DNA of 64,000 bases, taken from assembly GCA_016194745.1 (NCBI GenBank), contig JACQBA010000019.1, positions 184,923 through 248,922 on the forward strand, in the 5' to 3' direction. The notes under the pieces were generated by a model. That model had not been told where the DNA came from and did not search any database. It saw only the letters and a program-made list of their open reading frames with translations. The position numbers and the translations under genes were made by a program. Numbering within the stretch: position 1 is the first letter of the stretch; the number at the start of each line of letters is the position of its first letter. This document shows positions 33,193-49,577 of the stretch, piece after piece. This DNA comes from Elusimicrobiota bacterium. Its GTDB lineage: Bacteria; Elusimicrobiota; Elusimicrobia; UBA1565; JACRDR01.

Positions 33193-34019
33193 GCGAGACG
33201 CGCGACGCGCTTCGCTCGACCTTGCTCGAGGCGCTTAAGGCAGCCGGCGCGATCATGCGTCGCGGCTTTGGGAAAGCCCGCATCGAGTACAAGGGCCGGG
33301 CCAACCTCGTGACCCAGATCGATAAAGCCTGCGAAGCGAAGATCCTGAGTCTCATCCTCAAGCGCTTCCCGGACCACGACTATCTGGCCGAGGAGCGCGC
33401 GCCGCGCCGGCGCGGCGCCGAGCACTTGTGGATCATCGATCCCTTGGACGGGACGACGAACTTCGCGCACGGCTATCCCGCCTCCTGCGTCTCGATCGGG
33501 CTCGCGCGCGGGGGCGAGCCGGTGCTCGGCGGGATCTTCGACCCGTTTCGCGAGGAGCTCTTCCTCGCCGAGGCCGGGCGAGGCGCGACGCTCAACGGCA
33601 AGCGCATCCGGGTCACGTCGACCCCGTCCCTGGACCGCTCGCTCGTGCTCACCGGCTTCGCGTACGACCGCCTTCAGCGGTCTCGCTTCTACGTCGAATA
33701 TTACCGGCGCTTCATGATCTCCTCGCACGACGTGCGCCGCAGCGGCTCGGCCGCGCTCGACCTCGCCTGGGTCGCGGCGGGCCGCGCCGACGGCTATTGG
33801 GAGTTCAACCTGCAGCCTTGGGACGTGGCCGCCGGCATGCTCCTCATCCGCGAGGCGGGGGGCACGGTCAGCGATTTCAGCGGGCGCGACTGGGGGGGCG
33901 ATCCCTCGTCGTGGGGACGACAAACGCTCGCCGCGAACTCGAAAGTTCACCGCGGCATGCTGCGCGTCTTCGACGAACCAGGCCCGTGGCGGATGCCGGA
34001 CGCGCACAAGCGGCGCTAG
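33189..34019 (+). CDS. suhB: Inositol-1-monophosphatase family protein
   Basis: 276 residues from TTG 33189 (TTGA overlap with hemD). Mg-dependent phosphatase fold with motifs DHDYLAEERAP, WIIDPLDGTTNFAHGYPASCVSIGLA and WDVAAGMLLIREAGGTVSDFSG, which supply the Glu/Asp metal ligands. Members hydrolyse myo-inositol-1-phosphate and related compounds; SuhB also acts in rRNA transcription in some bacteria. The substrate here is unproven. An alternative start at an internal codon is possible since TTG is weak. Confidence 0.9.
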   Translation: MSETRDALRSTLLEALKAAGAIMRRGFGKARIEYKGRANLVTQIDKACEAKILSLILKRFPDHDYLAEERAPRRRGAEHLWIIDPLDGTTNFAHGYPASCVSIGLARGGEPVLGGIFDPFREELFLAEAGRGATLNGKRIRVTSTPSLDRSLVLTGFAYDRLQRSRFYVEYYRRFMISSHDVRRSGSAALDLAWVAAGRADGYWEFNLQPWDVAAGMLLIREAGGTVSDFSGRDWGGDPSSWGRQTLAANSKVHRGMLRVFDEPGPWRMPDAHKRR

Positions 34020-34049
34020 GCGCGGCGGCCGGACGGGCCCGGCGCGCGC

Positions 34050-34100
34050 TGGGCCCAAAGACTCCGCCGTCGTCCCCGAAAGGCCCTTTGGAGACGGCGG
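34050..34100. repeat. GGGCCC/CCGCCGTC hairpin tract after suhB
   Basis: TGGGCCCAAAG is followed by arms CCGCCGTC (34064-34071) and GACGGCGG (34093-34100) enclosing AAAGGCCCTTTGG. It may fold as a stem ending suhB transcription, and it belongs to the same motif vocabulary as the other GGGCC tracts. Confidence 0.45.
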
Positions 34101-34127
34101 GCGCAGTGGTATCCTGCGGCGGGATAC

Positions 34128-34685
34128 ATGAGAACCTGGCTGGCCGCTCTCTTGGTCGGATCGCTCGCGGCGGGCGCCGCGCTCGCGGACCCTCCTTCCG
34201 ATTTCTTCGACGAGGACGACGTCGAGGCGGCGATGATGAACTACATCTTCGACCCCTACCACACGGGACACCGGATCGTCGCTGCCTTTCGCGTCCACCA
34301 GGCGCTGGGACGGCCGATCGCGATCGGAGCGTTCGTCGACTGGGTGAGCGCGAAGACGGACCGCGCGACTCGCATGCGTCTCGTCCAAACGGGCCGCTTT
34401 CCCGAGCGATTCCGGATGGGCGACTCGATGTCGGAAAGGGCCCGGTGCTATCTTTTCCAGCTTGAGCCCGACGCGGTGCTGCGGCACTGGCTCTCGGAGA
34501 AGGACCCGCACGTGACGCTCTGCGTCGATGACGAGAAGCGCAACCCCCGCCCGACCGACGCCGCGGTCGACGCGGTCGGCCTCGATCCGGACACCGCGGC
34601 ATCCTACAAGCGGCACGTCGCGGGGCCGACCATCCCGGCGATCTCGATCGTTTTCCACAAACACGCGCTCGAACCGGCCGATTGA
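34128..34685 (+). CDS. Secreted hypothetical protein
   Basis: 185 residues with signal peptide RTWLAALLVGSLAAGAALA. The mature part begins with an acidic stretch (DPPSDFFDEDDVEAAMM) and includes YHTGHRIVAAFRVHQALGRPIAIGAFVDWVS and a His-rich end (HVAGPTIPAISIVFHKHALE). Two Cys are present. No family recognised. TATCCT lies 12 bases upstream of the ATG. Confidence 0.65.
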   Translation: MRTWLAALLVGSLAAGAALADPPSDFFDEDDVEAAMMNYIFDPYHTGHRIVAAFRVHQALGRPIAIGAFVDWVSAKTDRATRMRLVQTGRFPERFRMGDSMSERARCYLFQLEPDAVLRHWLSEKDPHVTLCVDDEKRNPRPTDAAVDAVGLDPDTAASYKRHVAGPTIPAISIVFHKHALEPAD

Positions 34686-35289
34686 CGCGGCGGCGCCCGC
34701 CTTCCTTTATATCGTAGCTCGATAGCTCCTGATCGCCGACGTTCCGAGGCGAGCGGCGGCCCCCTGCCCCGCCGCCAGTTTCCGCGCGTCCCGTGAGGCG
34801 GAGCGCCGCTCATTTCCTCTCGTGTGCCGTTCGTCGTCCTGCCTCTTGAAGGAGACTGGAAGAACCACGAAAACCTGCGCCCGCTCAGGCCCAGCGGCTT
34901 CGCCTGCGTCGAGCACGCCGCCCGCTTTCGACGGGCTGGTCGGCTGCAAACCATGGCAGGCGAAATAGCGTAGACCGTTCGGGACCCTCCGCGGCTGCCC
35001 CCTCGCCCCTCGCGCCGGGCACTCGCCGCGGTCATGATAATCCTGACGGAGGGGTACTGTACCGATTCAGGTACGCTATGCCCTTCGACAACCCTCTCTC
35101 AAGCCGCTACCCGCCGCGCGCCCCCGCGCCGCCGATCATTCTCGTCCGCAGCGAAGACGCGCCGTCTCTGCCGACGAGCGCATATCGTGCCGCATCAAAT
35201 GTTCGCGCGATCCATGGCGCGCCGCGAATGGTCCGCCTTCCCGCGATCCGATTCCCGCAAGTCCGTCGCGCCGCCTGCGGGAGTTCCGT
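34686..35289. other. About 600-base gap without a convincing gene
   Basis: Open frames here are short and low quality. The stretch contains local hairpins (GCCCG...CGGGC near 34920) and one operator-like inverted repeat at 35059-35074. I checked by eye for RNase P RNA, tmRNA and SRP RNA signatures and saw none. An 86-codon frame (35078-35338) overlaps the next gene by ATGA, but its composition is unconvincing. Confidence 0.5.
35059..35074. promoter_or_regulatory. Operator-like inverted repeat GTACC-GATTCA-GGTAC
   Basis: Five-base arms around a 6-base centre. The internal 13 bases are identical to 13512-13524, upstream of the methyltransferase gene, which suggests a common DNA-binding protein. 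Confidence 0.4.
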
Positions 35290-35295
35290 TATAGT
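35290..35295 (+). promoter_or_regulatory. -10-like TATAGT, leaderless spacing
   Basis: TATAGT followed by 6 bases and ATG 35302. A second in-frame ATG at 35335 has GGAG upstream, so both leaderless and led initiation are possible. Confidence 0.42.
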
Positions 35296-35301
35296 GACTC
35301 G

Positions 35302-37302
35302 ATGCGCACACCGTCAGCATCAAATGGAGCTCGAATGAAAAAATCGCCCCTGCTGAAAGACGTCGCCCTCGCCGATTGGACCAAGAAGTTGCTCGCGCTG
35401 GGACTGTGCGTGAGCCTGCCATCCGCACCGCTTTCATCGTACGCGCAATCGTACAAGGGTGAAGAAACGATCCAGGCGGTCGAACAGGTCGGGCTCGAGC
35501 CCGCCGCCGACACAGAACTAGAAGCTGCCGTTCAGCCTTGGCTCATTCCAGTAGCCGCTCCAGCAGCGGCTCCCGCGCCAAGGCCGGCGCCTCCTCCACC
35601 GCCTCCGCCTCCTCCGCCTCCTCCGCCGCCGAGGCCCGCGCCGCCTCCGCCTCCACCGCCGGCTCCCCGGCCGACGCCTCCGCCGCCAGCACCCAGGCCG
35701 ACGCCTCCGCCTCCACCGCCGGCTCCCCGGCCGACTCCGCCTCCGCCAGCACCTAGGCCGACGCCTCCGCCTCCACCGCCGGCTCCCCGGCCGACTCCGC
35801 CTCCGCCAGCACCTAGGCCGACGCCTCCGCCTCCACCGCCGGCTCCCCGGCCGACGCCGCCTCCGCCTCCTCCGGCCCCGCGACCCGCACCGCCCGCGCC
35901 GACTCCCGCTCCCGCGCCTGCTCCGACTCCGAGGCCGACGCTCCCGCCGACTCCTCAGCACCCGCCGCAGCACCCCGTCCCGCACCCGACGCCGGCTCCC
36001 CAGCATCCACTACCTCATCCGACGCCGCAGCATCCGCCTCAGCGGCCTCACCCGATACCGGTGCCAGTGCCGGTGCCAGTCCCAGTGCCCGTGCCGCCCG
36101 TTCCGCGGCCTGTCCCTGTGCCTGTCCCGACACCGCGGCCCGCGCCGGCGCCTACGCCTCAGCCGCCTCGACCTCCGAGGCCGACGCCAGCGCCTCCGCG
36201 TCCGCTGCCGCCGCCGCCCGCCCCTCGTCCCGACCGTTGCCGTCAGCCGGGACCGCGACCTTCGGGCTGCGAACAACGGCTGCCGCCGGTCCAAGTGCCT
36301 CATCGGCCGCCGGTCGGACACACGGGACCGCCGCGAAGGCCCGTCGACATCCCGCAAATGCACATCAACGACCGCAGACGCGTGGAGCATCCGCGCGTCG
36401 ACGAACGCGGCCGAACGCTGCCGAGACACACAAGCATCGTGCGCCACGCGCCGGTACGCACCATCATCGCGGCGACGATCGCCAGCGCGGCGATCCTGTA
36501 CGCGGTGCGCCAACACCAGAGCCGGCGGGACCTTGAGCCCCACCGCTACTACTGGCACGAGCATAACGGCGTGCGCTACGCGCACCTGTACGACGGGACA
36601 GTCCACTGGTGGGGCTTCTACGTGAACGACGACTACTTCTGGACCCGATACGAAGACGACCGCTTCTGGTGGCAGGAGCCGTATACCGGAAGGTGGGCGT
36701 ACTTCAGCGAGAACCGCTGGTGGTGGCGCGACCCTTCGGACGGCACGATGTACTACTTCGAAGGGGGACGCTGGTACCGGTACTCCCCCACGAACAACGG
36801 CACGGTCGTGATCCCCGAGGATCCGAGCGAAGCCCCGTCCGACCCGAACCTGCCGGCGCCCGCGCCGGTGGATCCCAACGAGATGATCTACATCAGCGAC
36901 GACGGCACGCGGGTCGTCCACATCGCCGGCGATGAGAAGATCGCAAGTCTATACGACCACACGCAGCAGGACAGCGAGGGCAGAGACGTGTTCCTCGCGA
37001 TACTCGCGTCGGGCGCGGAGCGCGTCAGCTTCTCCGACACCTCGAACGGGTCGCCGCTGATGATCATCGTGTACTACGTCGACGCCGACAACCAGGATGC
37101 CTACATGGGCTTCGACTCCGAAGGTCAGCAGATACCGTTGGACAATCCGTACGACTCGGGTGGGCAATTGACGCCGCAGCAGCCGACGGAAGAGGTCACG
37201 CCGGCCCCAATGAGGGAAGGGCGATTGAACGGCGCTCGCAGCCTGATCGAGAAAGTCAGCCTCGACTCGAACATGCTGTCGCAGCCGAGTCGACGCCACT
37301 AA
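35302..37302 (+). CDS. Large proline-rich surface protein with aromatic C-terminal domain
   Basis: 666 residues from ATG 35302, or 655 from ATG 35335. Signal-like N-terminus KKLLALGLCVSLPSAPLSSYAQS. Residues about 90-310 are dominated by Pro: PPPPPAPRPTPPPPAPRP units encoded by a 60-bp tandem repeat, then PVPVPVPV runs. A hydrophobic helix (TIIAATIASAAILYAV, about residues 390-405) follows. Then comes an aromatic region with WW/YY-containing units (HRYYWHEHNGVRYAHLYDG, TVHWWGFYVNDDYFWTRYEDDRFWWQE, ENRWWWRDPSDGTMYYFEGGRWYRYSP), resembling short beta repeats, and a C-terminal beta-rich domain. It probably spans or lines the envelope, with the Pro-rich rod as a spacer. No exact family recognised. 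Confidence 0.75.
   Translation: MRTPSASNGARMKKSPLLKDVALADWTKKLLALGLCVSLPSAPLSSYAQSYKGEETIQAVEQVGLEPAADTELEAAVQPWLIPVAAPAAAPAPRPAPPPPPPPPPPPPPPRPAPPPPPPPAPRPTPPPPAPRPTPPPPPPAPRPTPPPPAPRPTPPPPPPAPRPTPPPPAPRPTPPPPPPAPRPTPPPPPPAPRPAPPAPTPAPAPAPTPRPTLPPTPQHPPQHPVPHPTPAPQHPLPHPTPQHPPQRPHPIPVPVPVPVPVPVPPVPRPVPVPVPTPRPAPAPTPQPPRPPRPTPAPPRPLPPPPAPRPDRCRQPGPRPSGCEQRLPPVQVPHRPPVGHTGPPRRPVDIPQMHINDRRRVEHPRVDERGRTLPRHTSIVRHAPVRTIIAATIASAAILYAVRQHQSRRDLEPHRYYWHEHNGVRYAHLYDGTVHWWGFYVNDDYFWTRYEDDRFWWQEPYTGRWAYFSENRWWWRDPSDGTMYYFEGGRWYRYSPTNNGTVVIPEDPSEAPSDPNLPAPAPVDPNEMIYISDDGTRVVHIAGDEKIASLYDHTQQDSEGRDVFLAILASGAERVSFSDTSNGSPLMIIVYYVDADNQDAYMGFDSEGQQIPLDNPYDSGGQLTPQQPTEEVTPAPMREGRLNGARSLIEKVSLDSNMLSQPSRRH
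35641..35850. repeat. 60-bp tandem repeat encoding 20-residue Pro-rich units
   Basis: About 3.5 copies; the copies 35701-35760 and 35761-35820 are identical over all 60 bases. The first copy differs at a few positions. Each encodes TPPPPPPAPRPTPPPPAPRP, so copy number change would keep the reading frame. Confidence 0.9.
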
Positions 37303-37339
37303 GAGTACGCGGGCAAGGCCCGCCGATTGCCTGAGGTTC

Positions 37340-37375
37340 AGCGCCGCGGCGCCCGCCGCGGCGCTAGACTTTTCC
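37340..37375 (+). terminator. Strong terminator after proline-rich gene
   Basis: Perfect 12-base arms AGCGCCGCGGCG / CGCCGCGGCGCT around CC, followed by AGACTTTTCC. Confidence 0.7.
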
Positions 37376-37476
37376 GGCCGCTCTTGGGGGATTCTTGGGG
37401 GGGGTTACAGGCGGAATTGGGGCCGCCCAGGCATCCTCCATTTACGGCGAGACGATCCGCCGAGGAGAGATCCCCA

Positions 37477-37878
37477 ATGAAACGAACTCAAGCGATCCAC
37501 CAAGTCGGGCGACGGCGATGGGCATGCATGCTGGCCGCGGCGGCGTTCGTCGCCGCGCTTCCGCGGCCTTGCCGGGCCGCTAATCACCCGACCGCTTCGA
37601 CAAAGCTGGAGAAGAAATTCGGCGCCCTGCGCGAGCGGGTCGATCGCGAGAGGGAGGAGCGCAACCAGCCGAAGCTGCAGCGTACCGCGTTCGGTGACGA
37701 CGTCGTCGTATATGGGAATCCTTCTCAGGGCACCAGCGATCGCATCAATAGGGGGCTCAATGACTACAGGACCATGAAATGGAACAACAGCCCCTTGCCT
37801 GAGAAAAAGAGACCGCCGCTGCAGTTAGAGCCCCTGTCGACGGATCGGCCGCCGCAGAACAATACGGGCAAGAAATGA
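37477..37878 (+). CDS. Small secreted basic protein
   Basis: 133 residues with ribosome site GAGGAGAGA before ATG 37477. Signal peptide RRWACMLAAAAFVAALPRPCRA. The mature part is charged, helical (STKLEKKFGALRERVDREREERN) and then Pro/Asn-rich with a KK tail. No family recognised. It ends 7 bases before the convergent PorV-like gene. Confidence 0.65.
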   Translation: MKRTQAIHQVGRRRWACMLAAAAFVAALPRPCRAANHPTASTKLEKKFGALRERVDREREERNQPKLQRTAFGDDVVVYGNPSQGTSDRINRGLNDYRTMKWNNSPLPEKKRPPLQLEPLSTDRPPQNNTGKK

Positions 37879-37885
37879 GACGAGG

Positions 37886-38854
37886 CTAGAATTTGAATCC
37901 CAAGGAGATGCGGTTCGTCGTGCCGAGGTCGCCGAAGGGCACCCAGGCGTAATCGATGCGGAAGGAGTGGACGTCGAGGCCGAATCCGGCGGTCAGTCCC
38001 GTCAACCCTTCGATGCCCTCGAGCCGGCCGGTGTTGTAGCCGAGGCGGAGCGCGCCGCGCGCCTTGTCCGTGATGCGCAGGAATACCTCGCCCGCGAGGG
38101 CGGCGTAGGGGTTCTGGTCGACGGGCATGTGGCCTTCGAGGATCGTCTGGACCTCGGGCGTGAGATGCCAGGCGAAACCTCCGGCGAAGCGCATCGGCAG
38201 GGGATCGCTCTCGCCGCCGATCTTCATCGGGGGTCCGAGGTTGAGCAGGCTCGCGCCGAAATCTACCGGCCCGTCGCCGATGTCGGCCACGCGCGGGATT
38301 TGAACTCCGGCGTCCACGGCCGCGCTCATCCCCGAGGCGCTGTCGATCACCGATCGGATGAGCTTGAGCCCGGCGCCGACGCCGACGGATTGGAATTTCG
38401 TCGCGAACGCGCCGGTCACGGCCAGATCGTACGGAGCGAACGTGCCGGTCTGGTTCTGCAGGGCGTCGTAGCCTTGGATGGACCCGGCGGAGAAGTACGT
38501 CAGACCGACGCCGAGCACGCCGCGCTCCCGGATCGGCTTGGCGTAGGAAATCGCCGTCGCGTTGGCGCCCGCGAGCAGCATGTTGTAGTTGAGCGCGACG
38601 TCGCTCGTGCCCGCGGCCTGGAGCCGCGCGAGCCCGGCCGGGTTCCAAAAGATGGCCTCGGAGTTGTCCGCGACGGCCGTGAACGCTCCGGCGAGGGCTT
38701 CCGGACGCGCGCCCGCCGGCGCCTTCAGGAACGCCGCGGACGTCGTGCCCGCGGCCGAATTGGAGAAGGGGGAAGACGGGAACATCCCGGCATGAGACGC
38801 CGTCGACAACAGCGCGATCGCCGCCGAGACTTGGACGCGCAGCGAATTTCTCAA
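37886..38854 (-). CDS. PorV/PorQ-family outer-membrane beta-barrel protein
   Basis: 322 residues. The start is a TTG overlapping the stop of the upstream gene. Signal peptide RVQVSAAIALLSTASHA. FadL/PorV-type opening: GTTSAAFLKAPAGARPEALAGAFTAVADNSEAIFWNPAGLARL, then repeated beta-strands and the C-terminal strand ISLGFKF ending in Phe. PorV/PorQ proteins serve type IX secretion in Bacteroidota, but homologues occur in Elusimicrobiota and others without a proven T9SS; no other T9SS gene is visible here. Co-transcribed with the coiled-coil membrane protein. Confidence 0.85.
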   Translation of the reverse strand: MRNSLRVQVSAAIALLSTASHAGMFPSSPFSNSAAGTTSAAFLKAPAGARPEALAGAFTAVADNSEAIFWNPAGLARLQAAGTSDVALNYNMLLAGANATAISYAKPIRERGVLGVGLTYFSAGSIQGYDALQNQTGTFAPYDLAVTGAFATKFQSVGVGAGLKLIRSVIDSASGMSAAVDAGVQIPRVADIGDGPVDFGASLLNLGPPMKIGGESDPLPMRFAGGFAWHLTPEVQTILEGHMPVDQNPYAALAGEVFLRITDKARGALRLGYNTGRLEGIEGLTGLTAGFGLDVHSFRIDYAWVPFGDLGTTNRISLGFKF

Positions 38855-39600
38855 ACGGGCCAGACAGGTCCTCTTCGCTTGGGTCCCGGCTCGTCTTGAC
38901 CCGGAACCGGATTGAGACTGAGCTGGACCGTCTTGTCGGACTCCGGCGTGGGCGACGCCGCCTGAGGCGCCGGCGCGGCCGCAGCCGGAGTCTCCTGCGC
39001 GGGGGGAGACTCGAGCGTTACGGGCGCCGGCGTGGCGACCTCGATCACCGGCTCGGGCGCTCGCGCGGCTTCCGGCGCCGGCGCGACCTGCGCTTGCGAG
39101 ACCGACCGCTCCGAGATGTACTGGAGGTGCTTCAGGATCGCGCCGTACTGAGATTCGTTCTTCTGGCCGACCGCGCTGACCTGGGCGCGCAGGGAATCGA
39201 CCTCCTTCTTGAGCTCCTCCATCTGATTCTTGATGCTCTGGAGGTAGACGACGGCCGGGCTGATCCCGCCGGTGATCGTCGCGCCCGTCTTGAGCCCTTT
39301 GTCCGCGGATGATACTGCTTCCACCTGCTCGAAGCGCTTCACGCCTCCGGTCGGCGTAGGAGTCACGGCGGAAAGTTCGGGGGAGCTCGACTGCTTCGGC
39401 GCGACCGTCACCGGCTGGGGCTCGATAGACGGCCTGGGCGCGGACTGGATCGGTCGCACAGGCTCCGACACGATGGCCGGAGGAGGCACGGTCCCCGCCC
39501 GGCGGTACTTAATCCAAAGGTAGGGCCAGAGGACGAGGCTGAGCAGAAATCCGGCGCCCGATAGATAAAGGAGAAGCTCGCTGGGAAGATTGGCGATCAT
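38851..39600 (-). CDS. Membrane-anchored coiled-coil protein with Pro/Ala-rich tails
   Basis: 249 residues. N-terminal membrane helix (LLLYLSGAGFLLSLVLWPYLWI), Pro-rich linker, a heptad-rich coiled coil at about residues 115-165 (VVYLQSIKNQMEELKKEVDSLRAQVSAVGQKNESQYGAILKHLQYI), then a long Ala/Pro/Glu-rich tail ending in basic KRRGPVWPV. The architecture fits a periplasm-spanning or structural protein; function unknown. Shares an operon with the PorV-like gene. Confidence 0.72.
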   Translation of the reverse strand: MIANLPSELLLYLSGAGFLLSLVLWPYLWIKYRRAGTVPPPAIVSEPVRPIQSAPRPSIEPQPVTVAPKQSSSPELSAVTPTPTGGVKRFEQVEAVSSADKGLKTGATITGGISPAVVYLQSIKNQMEELKKEVDSLRAQVSAVGQKNESQYGAILKHLQYISERSVSQAQVAPAPEAARAPEPVIEVATPAPVTLESPPAQETPAAAAPAPQAASPTPESDKTVQLSLNPVPGQDEPGPKRRGPVWPV

Positions 39601-39740
39601 GGCCGTTGAGTTTAGCGCAATATAAGGATTAGTGTCAACTTGGACGCCGCCGTCAAACGTACGGCGGCGATCCGCCTCACCCTCTAAATGTCTAAAAGCC
39701 GTACACCAAAAAATTTAGTATATTGTTTTAAAGGGTAAAT

Positions 39741-39765
39741 CAGGCCTCTTGTTTCTACAAGCCTG
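39741..39765. promoter_or_regulatory. Hairpin upstream of the fabI-synthase operon
   Basis: CAGGC...TTGT-TTCT-ACAA-GCCTG with a 3-base bulge, 17 bases upstream of the -35 box. It sits in an AT-rich gap (39601-39821) and could be an operator or the terminator of a transcript from the left. Confidence 0.4.
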
Positions 39766-39781
39766 GCACCATGACGGATGC

Positions 39782-39811
39782 TTGACTGAGGTACGACGGT
39801 TTTGGTACAAT
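39782..39811 (+). promoter_or_regulatory. Sigma70-like promoter of the fabI-synthase operon
   Basis: TTGACT, 18-base spacer, TACAAT: the most consensus-like promoter in the window. Transcription should start near 39818. That leaves only about 4 bases before ATG 39822, or about 70 before the alternative ATG 39888. GGTAC occurs twice within it as a direct repeat. Confidence 0.65.
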
Positions 39812-39821
39812 TGGGGTTCTA

Positions 39822-40658
39822 ATGAGCGAATCCGCGATTCAGGCCAAGCGAAGACCCTCGGCGGCGGTAAGCGCCGCCTCTAACGATATGCCCAACCTAA
39901 AAGGCAAGACCGCCCTCGTGTTCGGAGTCGCCAGCGACACCTCGATCGCCTGGGCGATCGCGCAGGAACTGGCCGCCCAGGGCGCGGAGATCATCCTAGC
40001 GTACCAGTTCCGGTACCATAGCCGGATCAAGGACCTGGCGCCGAAGCTGCCTAATCTCGTCGCCTACGACCGCTGCGACGTGGCCAAGGATGAGGAGATG
40101 CAGGCGTTCTTCGGCAAGCTCAAGCAGCCCATCGACGTCGTGGTCCATTCGATCGCCTTCGCGCCCGCCGCGACGTTCGAAACCCCGCTCGTCGACGTCA
40201 CGGACCAGGACTTCGCCACGGCGTTGACGGTCTCCAGCTTTTCGTTGGCCAAAATCATGCGCTACGCCGCGCCCCACATGCAAAACGGCGGCAGCGTCGT
40301 GACTCTGACGTACCTGGGCGGCCAGCGCGTTTGCTCGAATTACAAAGTCATGGGCGTCGCCAAGGCGGCGCTCGAGGCGTACGTCCGGGAGCTCGCCTTC
40401 GAGCTCGGCCCGAAGAACATCCGCGTCAACGCGATCTCGGCCGGGCCGATCAAGACGCTCGCGGCGAGCGGCATCAAGGATTTCGACTACATCCTGGACT
40501 ATCACAAATCCGTCGCGCCCCTGCGCGAGAACATCACGACCGGCGACGTCGCGGACTGCGCCGCGTTCTTGGCCTCCGACAAGGCCAAGATGATCACGGG
40601 GCAGACCATCTTCGTCGACGCCGGCTATTCCATCGTCGGCGTCCCGCAGCTCGGATAG
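39822..40658 (+). CDS. fabI: Enoyl-[acyl-carrier-protein] reductase FabI
   Basis: 278 residues from ATG 39822. The conserved FabI start (NLKGKTALVFGVASDTSIAWAIAQELAAQGAEIILAYQ) lies at the second in-frame ATG, 39888, so the first 22 residues may not be translated. NADH-dependent SDR fold: catalytic Tyr and Lys in SNYKVMGVAKAALEAYVRELA, substrate region SAGPIKTLAASGI, C-terminal ITGQTIFVDAGYSIVG. It reduces the enoyl-ACP double bond. The synthase downstream lacks an enoyl reductase domain, so FabI probably acts in trans for it. First gene of the operon; the synthase gene begins 56 bases downstream. Confidence 0.95.
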   Translation: MSESAIQAKRRPSAAVSAASNDMPNLKGKTALVFGVASDTSIAWAIAQELAAQGAEIILAYQFRYHSRIKDLAPKLPNLVAYDRCDVAKDEEMQAFFGKLKQPIDVVVHSIAFAPAATFETPLVDVTDQDFATALTVSSFSLAKIMRYAAPHMQNGGSVVTLTYLGGQRVCSNYKVMGVAKAALEAYVRELAFELGPKNIRVNAISAGPIKTLAASGIKDFDYILDYHKSVAPLRENITTGDVADCAAFLASDKAKMITGQTIFVDAGYSIVGVPQLG

Positions 40659-40667
40659 CCGCGCCTT

Positions 40668-40684
40668 CGGGGCCCTAGGCCCCG
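40668..40684. terminator. Palindrome CGGGGCC-CTA-GGCCCCG between fabI and synthase gene
   Basis: Seven-base perfect stem with a 3-base loop, no U-run. It may attenuate read-through or stabilise the fabI mRNA; it also matches the GGGCC motif family. Confidence 0.4.
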
Positions 40685-40714
40685 GAATCTCTTGGGAGGG
40701 AGCAAGCGTAGATC

Positions 40715-48828
<8,114 letters not shown>

Positions 48829-48829
<1 letters not shown>

Positions 48830-49557
48830 TGTTCTCCGGCAACATCGAACTCGAGCTGTACCCTCTCGACCAGCTGAACCAAAAGGCCGGCCCGGACCTC
48901 TTCAGCCAAGGGGAACGCGAGGTTTGCACGGGACTCAAGACGGCGAAGCGCCGGCGCGATTGGATCGCCGGCCGCGTCGCGGTCAAGCGTCTCGTCCGGC
49001 GCAAGCTCGCGGCCGCGGGCGTACGCGTCCCGCTCCACCAGATCGAGGTCTACAACCGCCCCTCCGGCGAGCCCTATGTCCAGCTCCCGCCCAACGTGCT
49101 CAAGGGCCTCGACGTCCGCATCTCGATCTCGCATTCCAGCCAGTACGCGCTGGCCGCCCTCGCCAACGGCGTCCGGCTCGGCGCCGACGTGGAGACCATC
49201 GAGCGCCGGGACAAGAGCTGGCTCGAGCTGATGGCCCACGAATCCGAGGCGTTCGAAGCCCTCCAGGAGAACCCGACCGCCCAGACCGTGCTGTGGACGA
49301 TGAAGGAGTCGATCCTGAAGGTCCTCGGCGTCGGGCTGTCGGTCTCCCTGCAGGATGTGCGCTTCGTTCCCGACGCCTCGGGCACGCCCGTCATCAGCCT
49401 CGGCACGGCGCGCCTCGAGCTTCACGGCAAGGCGAAGCGCGTCTGGGAGGAGCTCCGCCGCCCGGCGATCACGATTGAAAGCTCCTTGATGGGCGACGAC
49501 TCCACGGTGAGCGTCGCCTATACGCCGCACGCCGCACGATCCTCATTCCACGCGTGA
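48829..49557 (+). CDS. Sfp-type 4'-phosphopantetheinyl transferase
   Basis: 242 residues; its ATG overlaps the synthase stop (TGATG). It transfers phosphopantetheine from CoA to carrier proteins. Family motifs: ISISHSSQYALAAL, GADVETIERR (Mg-binding Asp-x-Glu) and WTMKESILKVLG (W..KE). An N-terminal half with KTAKRRRDWIAGRVAVKRLVRRKL is also typical. Position directly after the synthase strongly suggests it activates the two ACP domains. Confidence 0.93.
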
Positions 49558-49577
49558 CAACTCGACCGGAGGACCCC

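Noticed and set aside
34707..34949. 80-codon minus-strand frame in the long gap
   Set aside because: No ribosome site, no motif, and composition similar to shadow frames.
34900..35000. Possible tmRNA because of a TTCGACGGG stretch
   Set aside because: No tRNA-like acceptor, tag frame or CCA end is present; the motif belongs to a simple hairpin.
35078..35338. 86-codon frame ending in an ATGA overlap with the proline-rich protein gene
   Set aside because: The overlap is attractive, but the product has no coherent pattern and the promoter-like TATAGT lies inside it.
35560..36180. CRISPR-like regular repetition
   Set aside because: The repetition is in-frame coding for proline-rich units with no unique spacers.
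37886..38854. Type IX secretion locus because of the PorV-like protein
   Set aside because: No other secretion component or C-terminal sorting domain is visible nearby.
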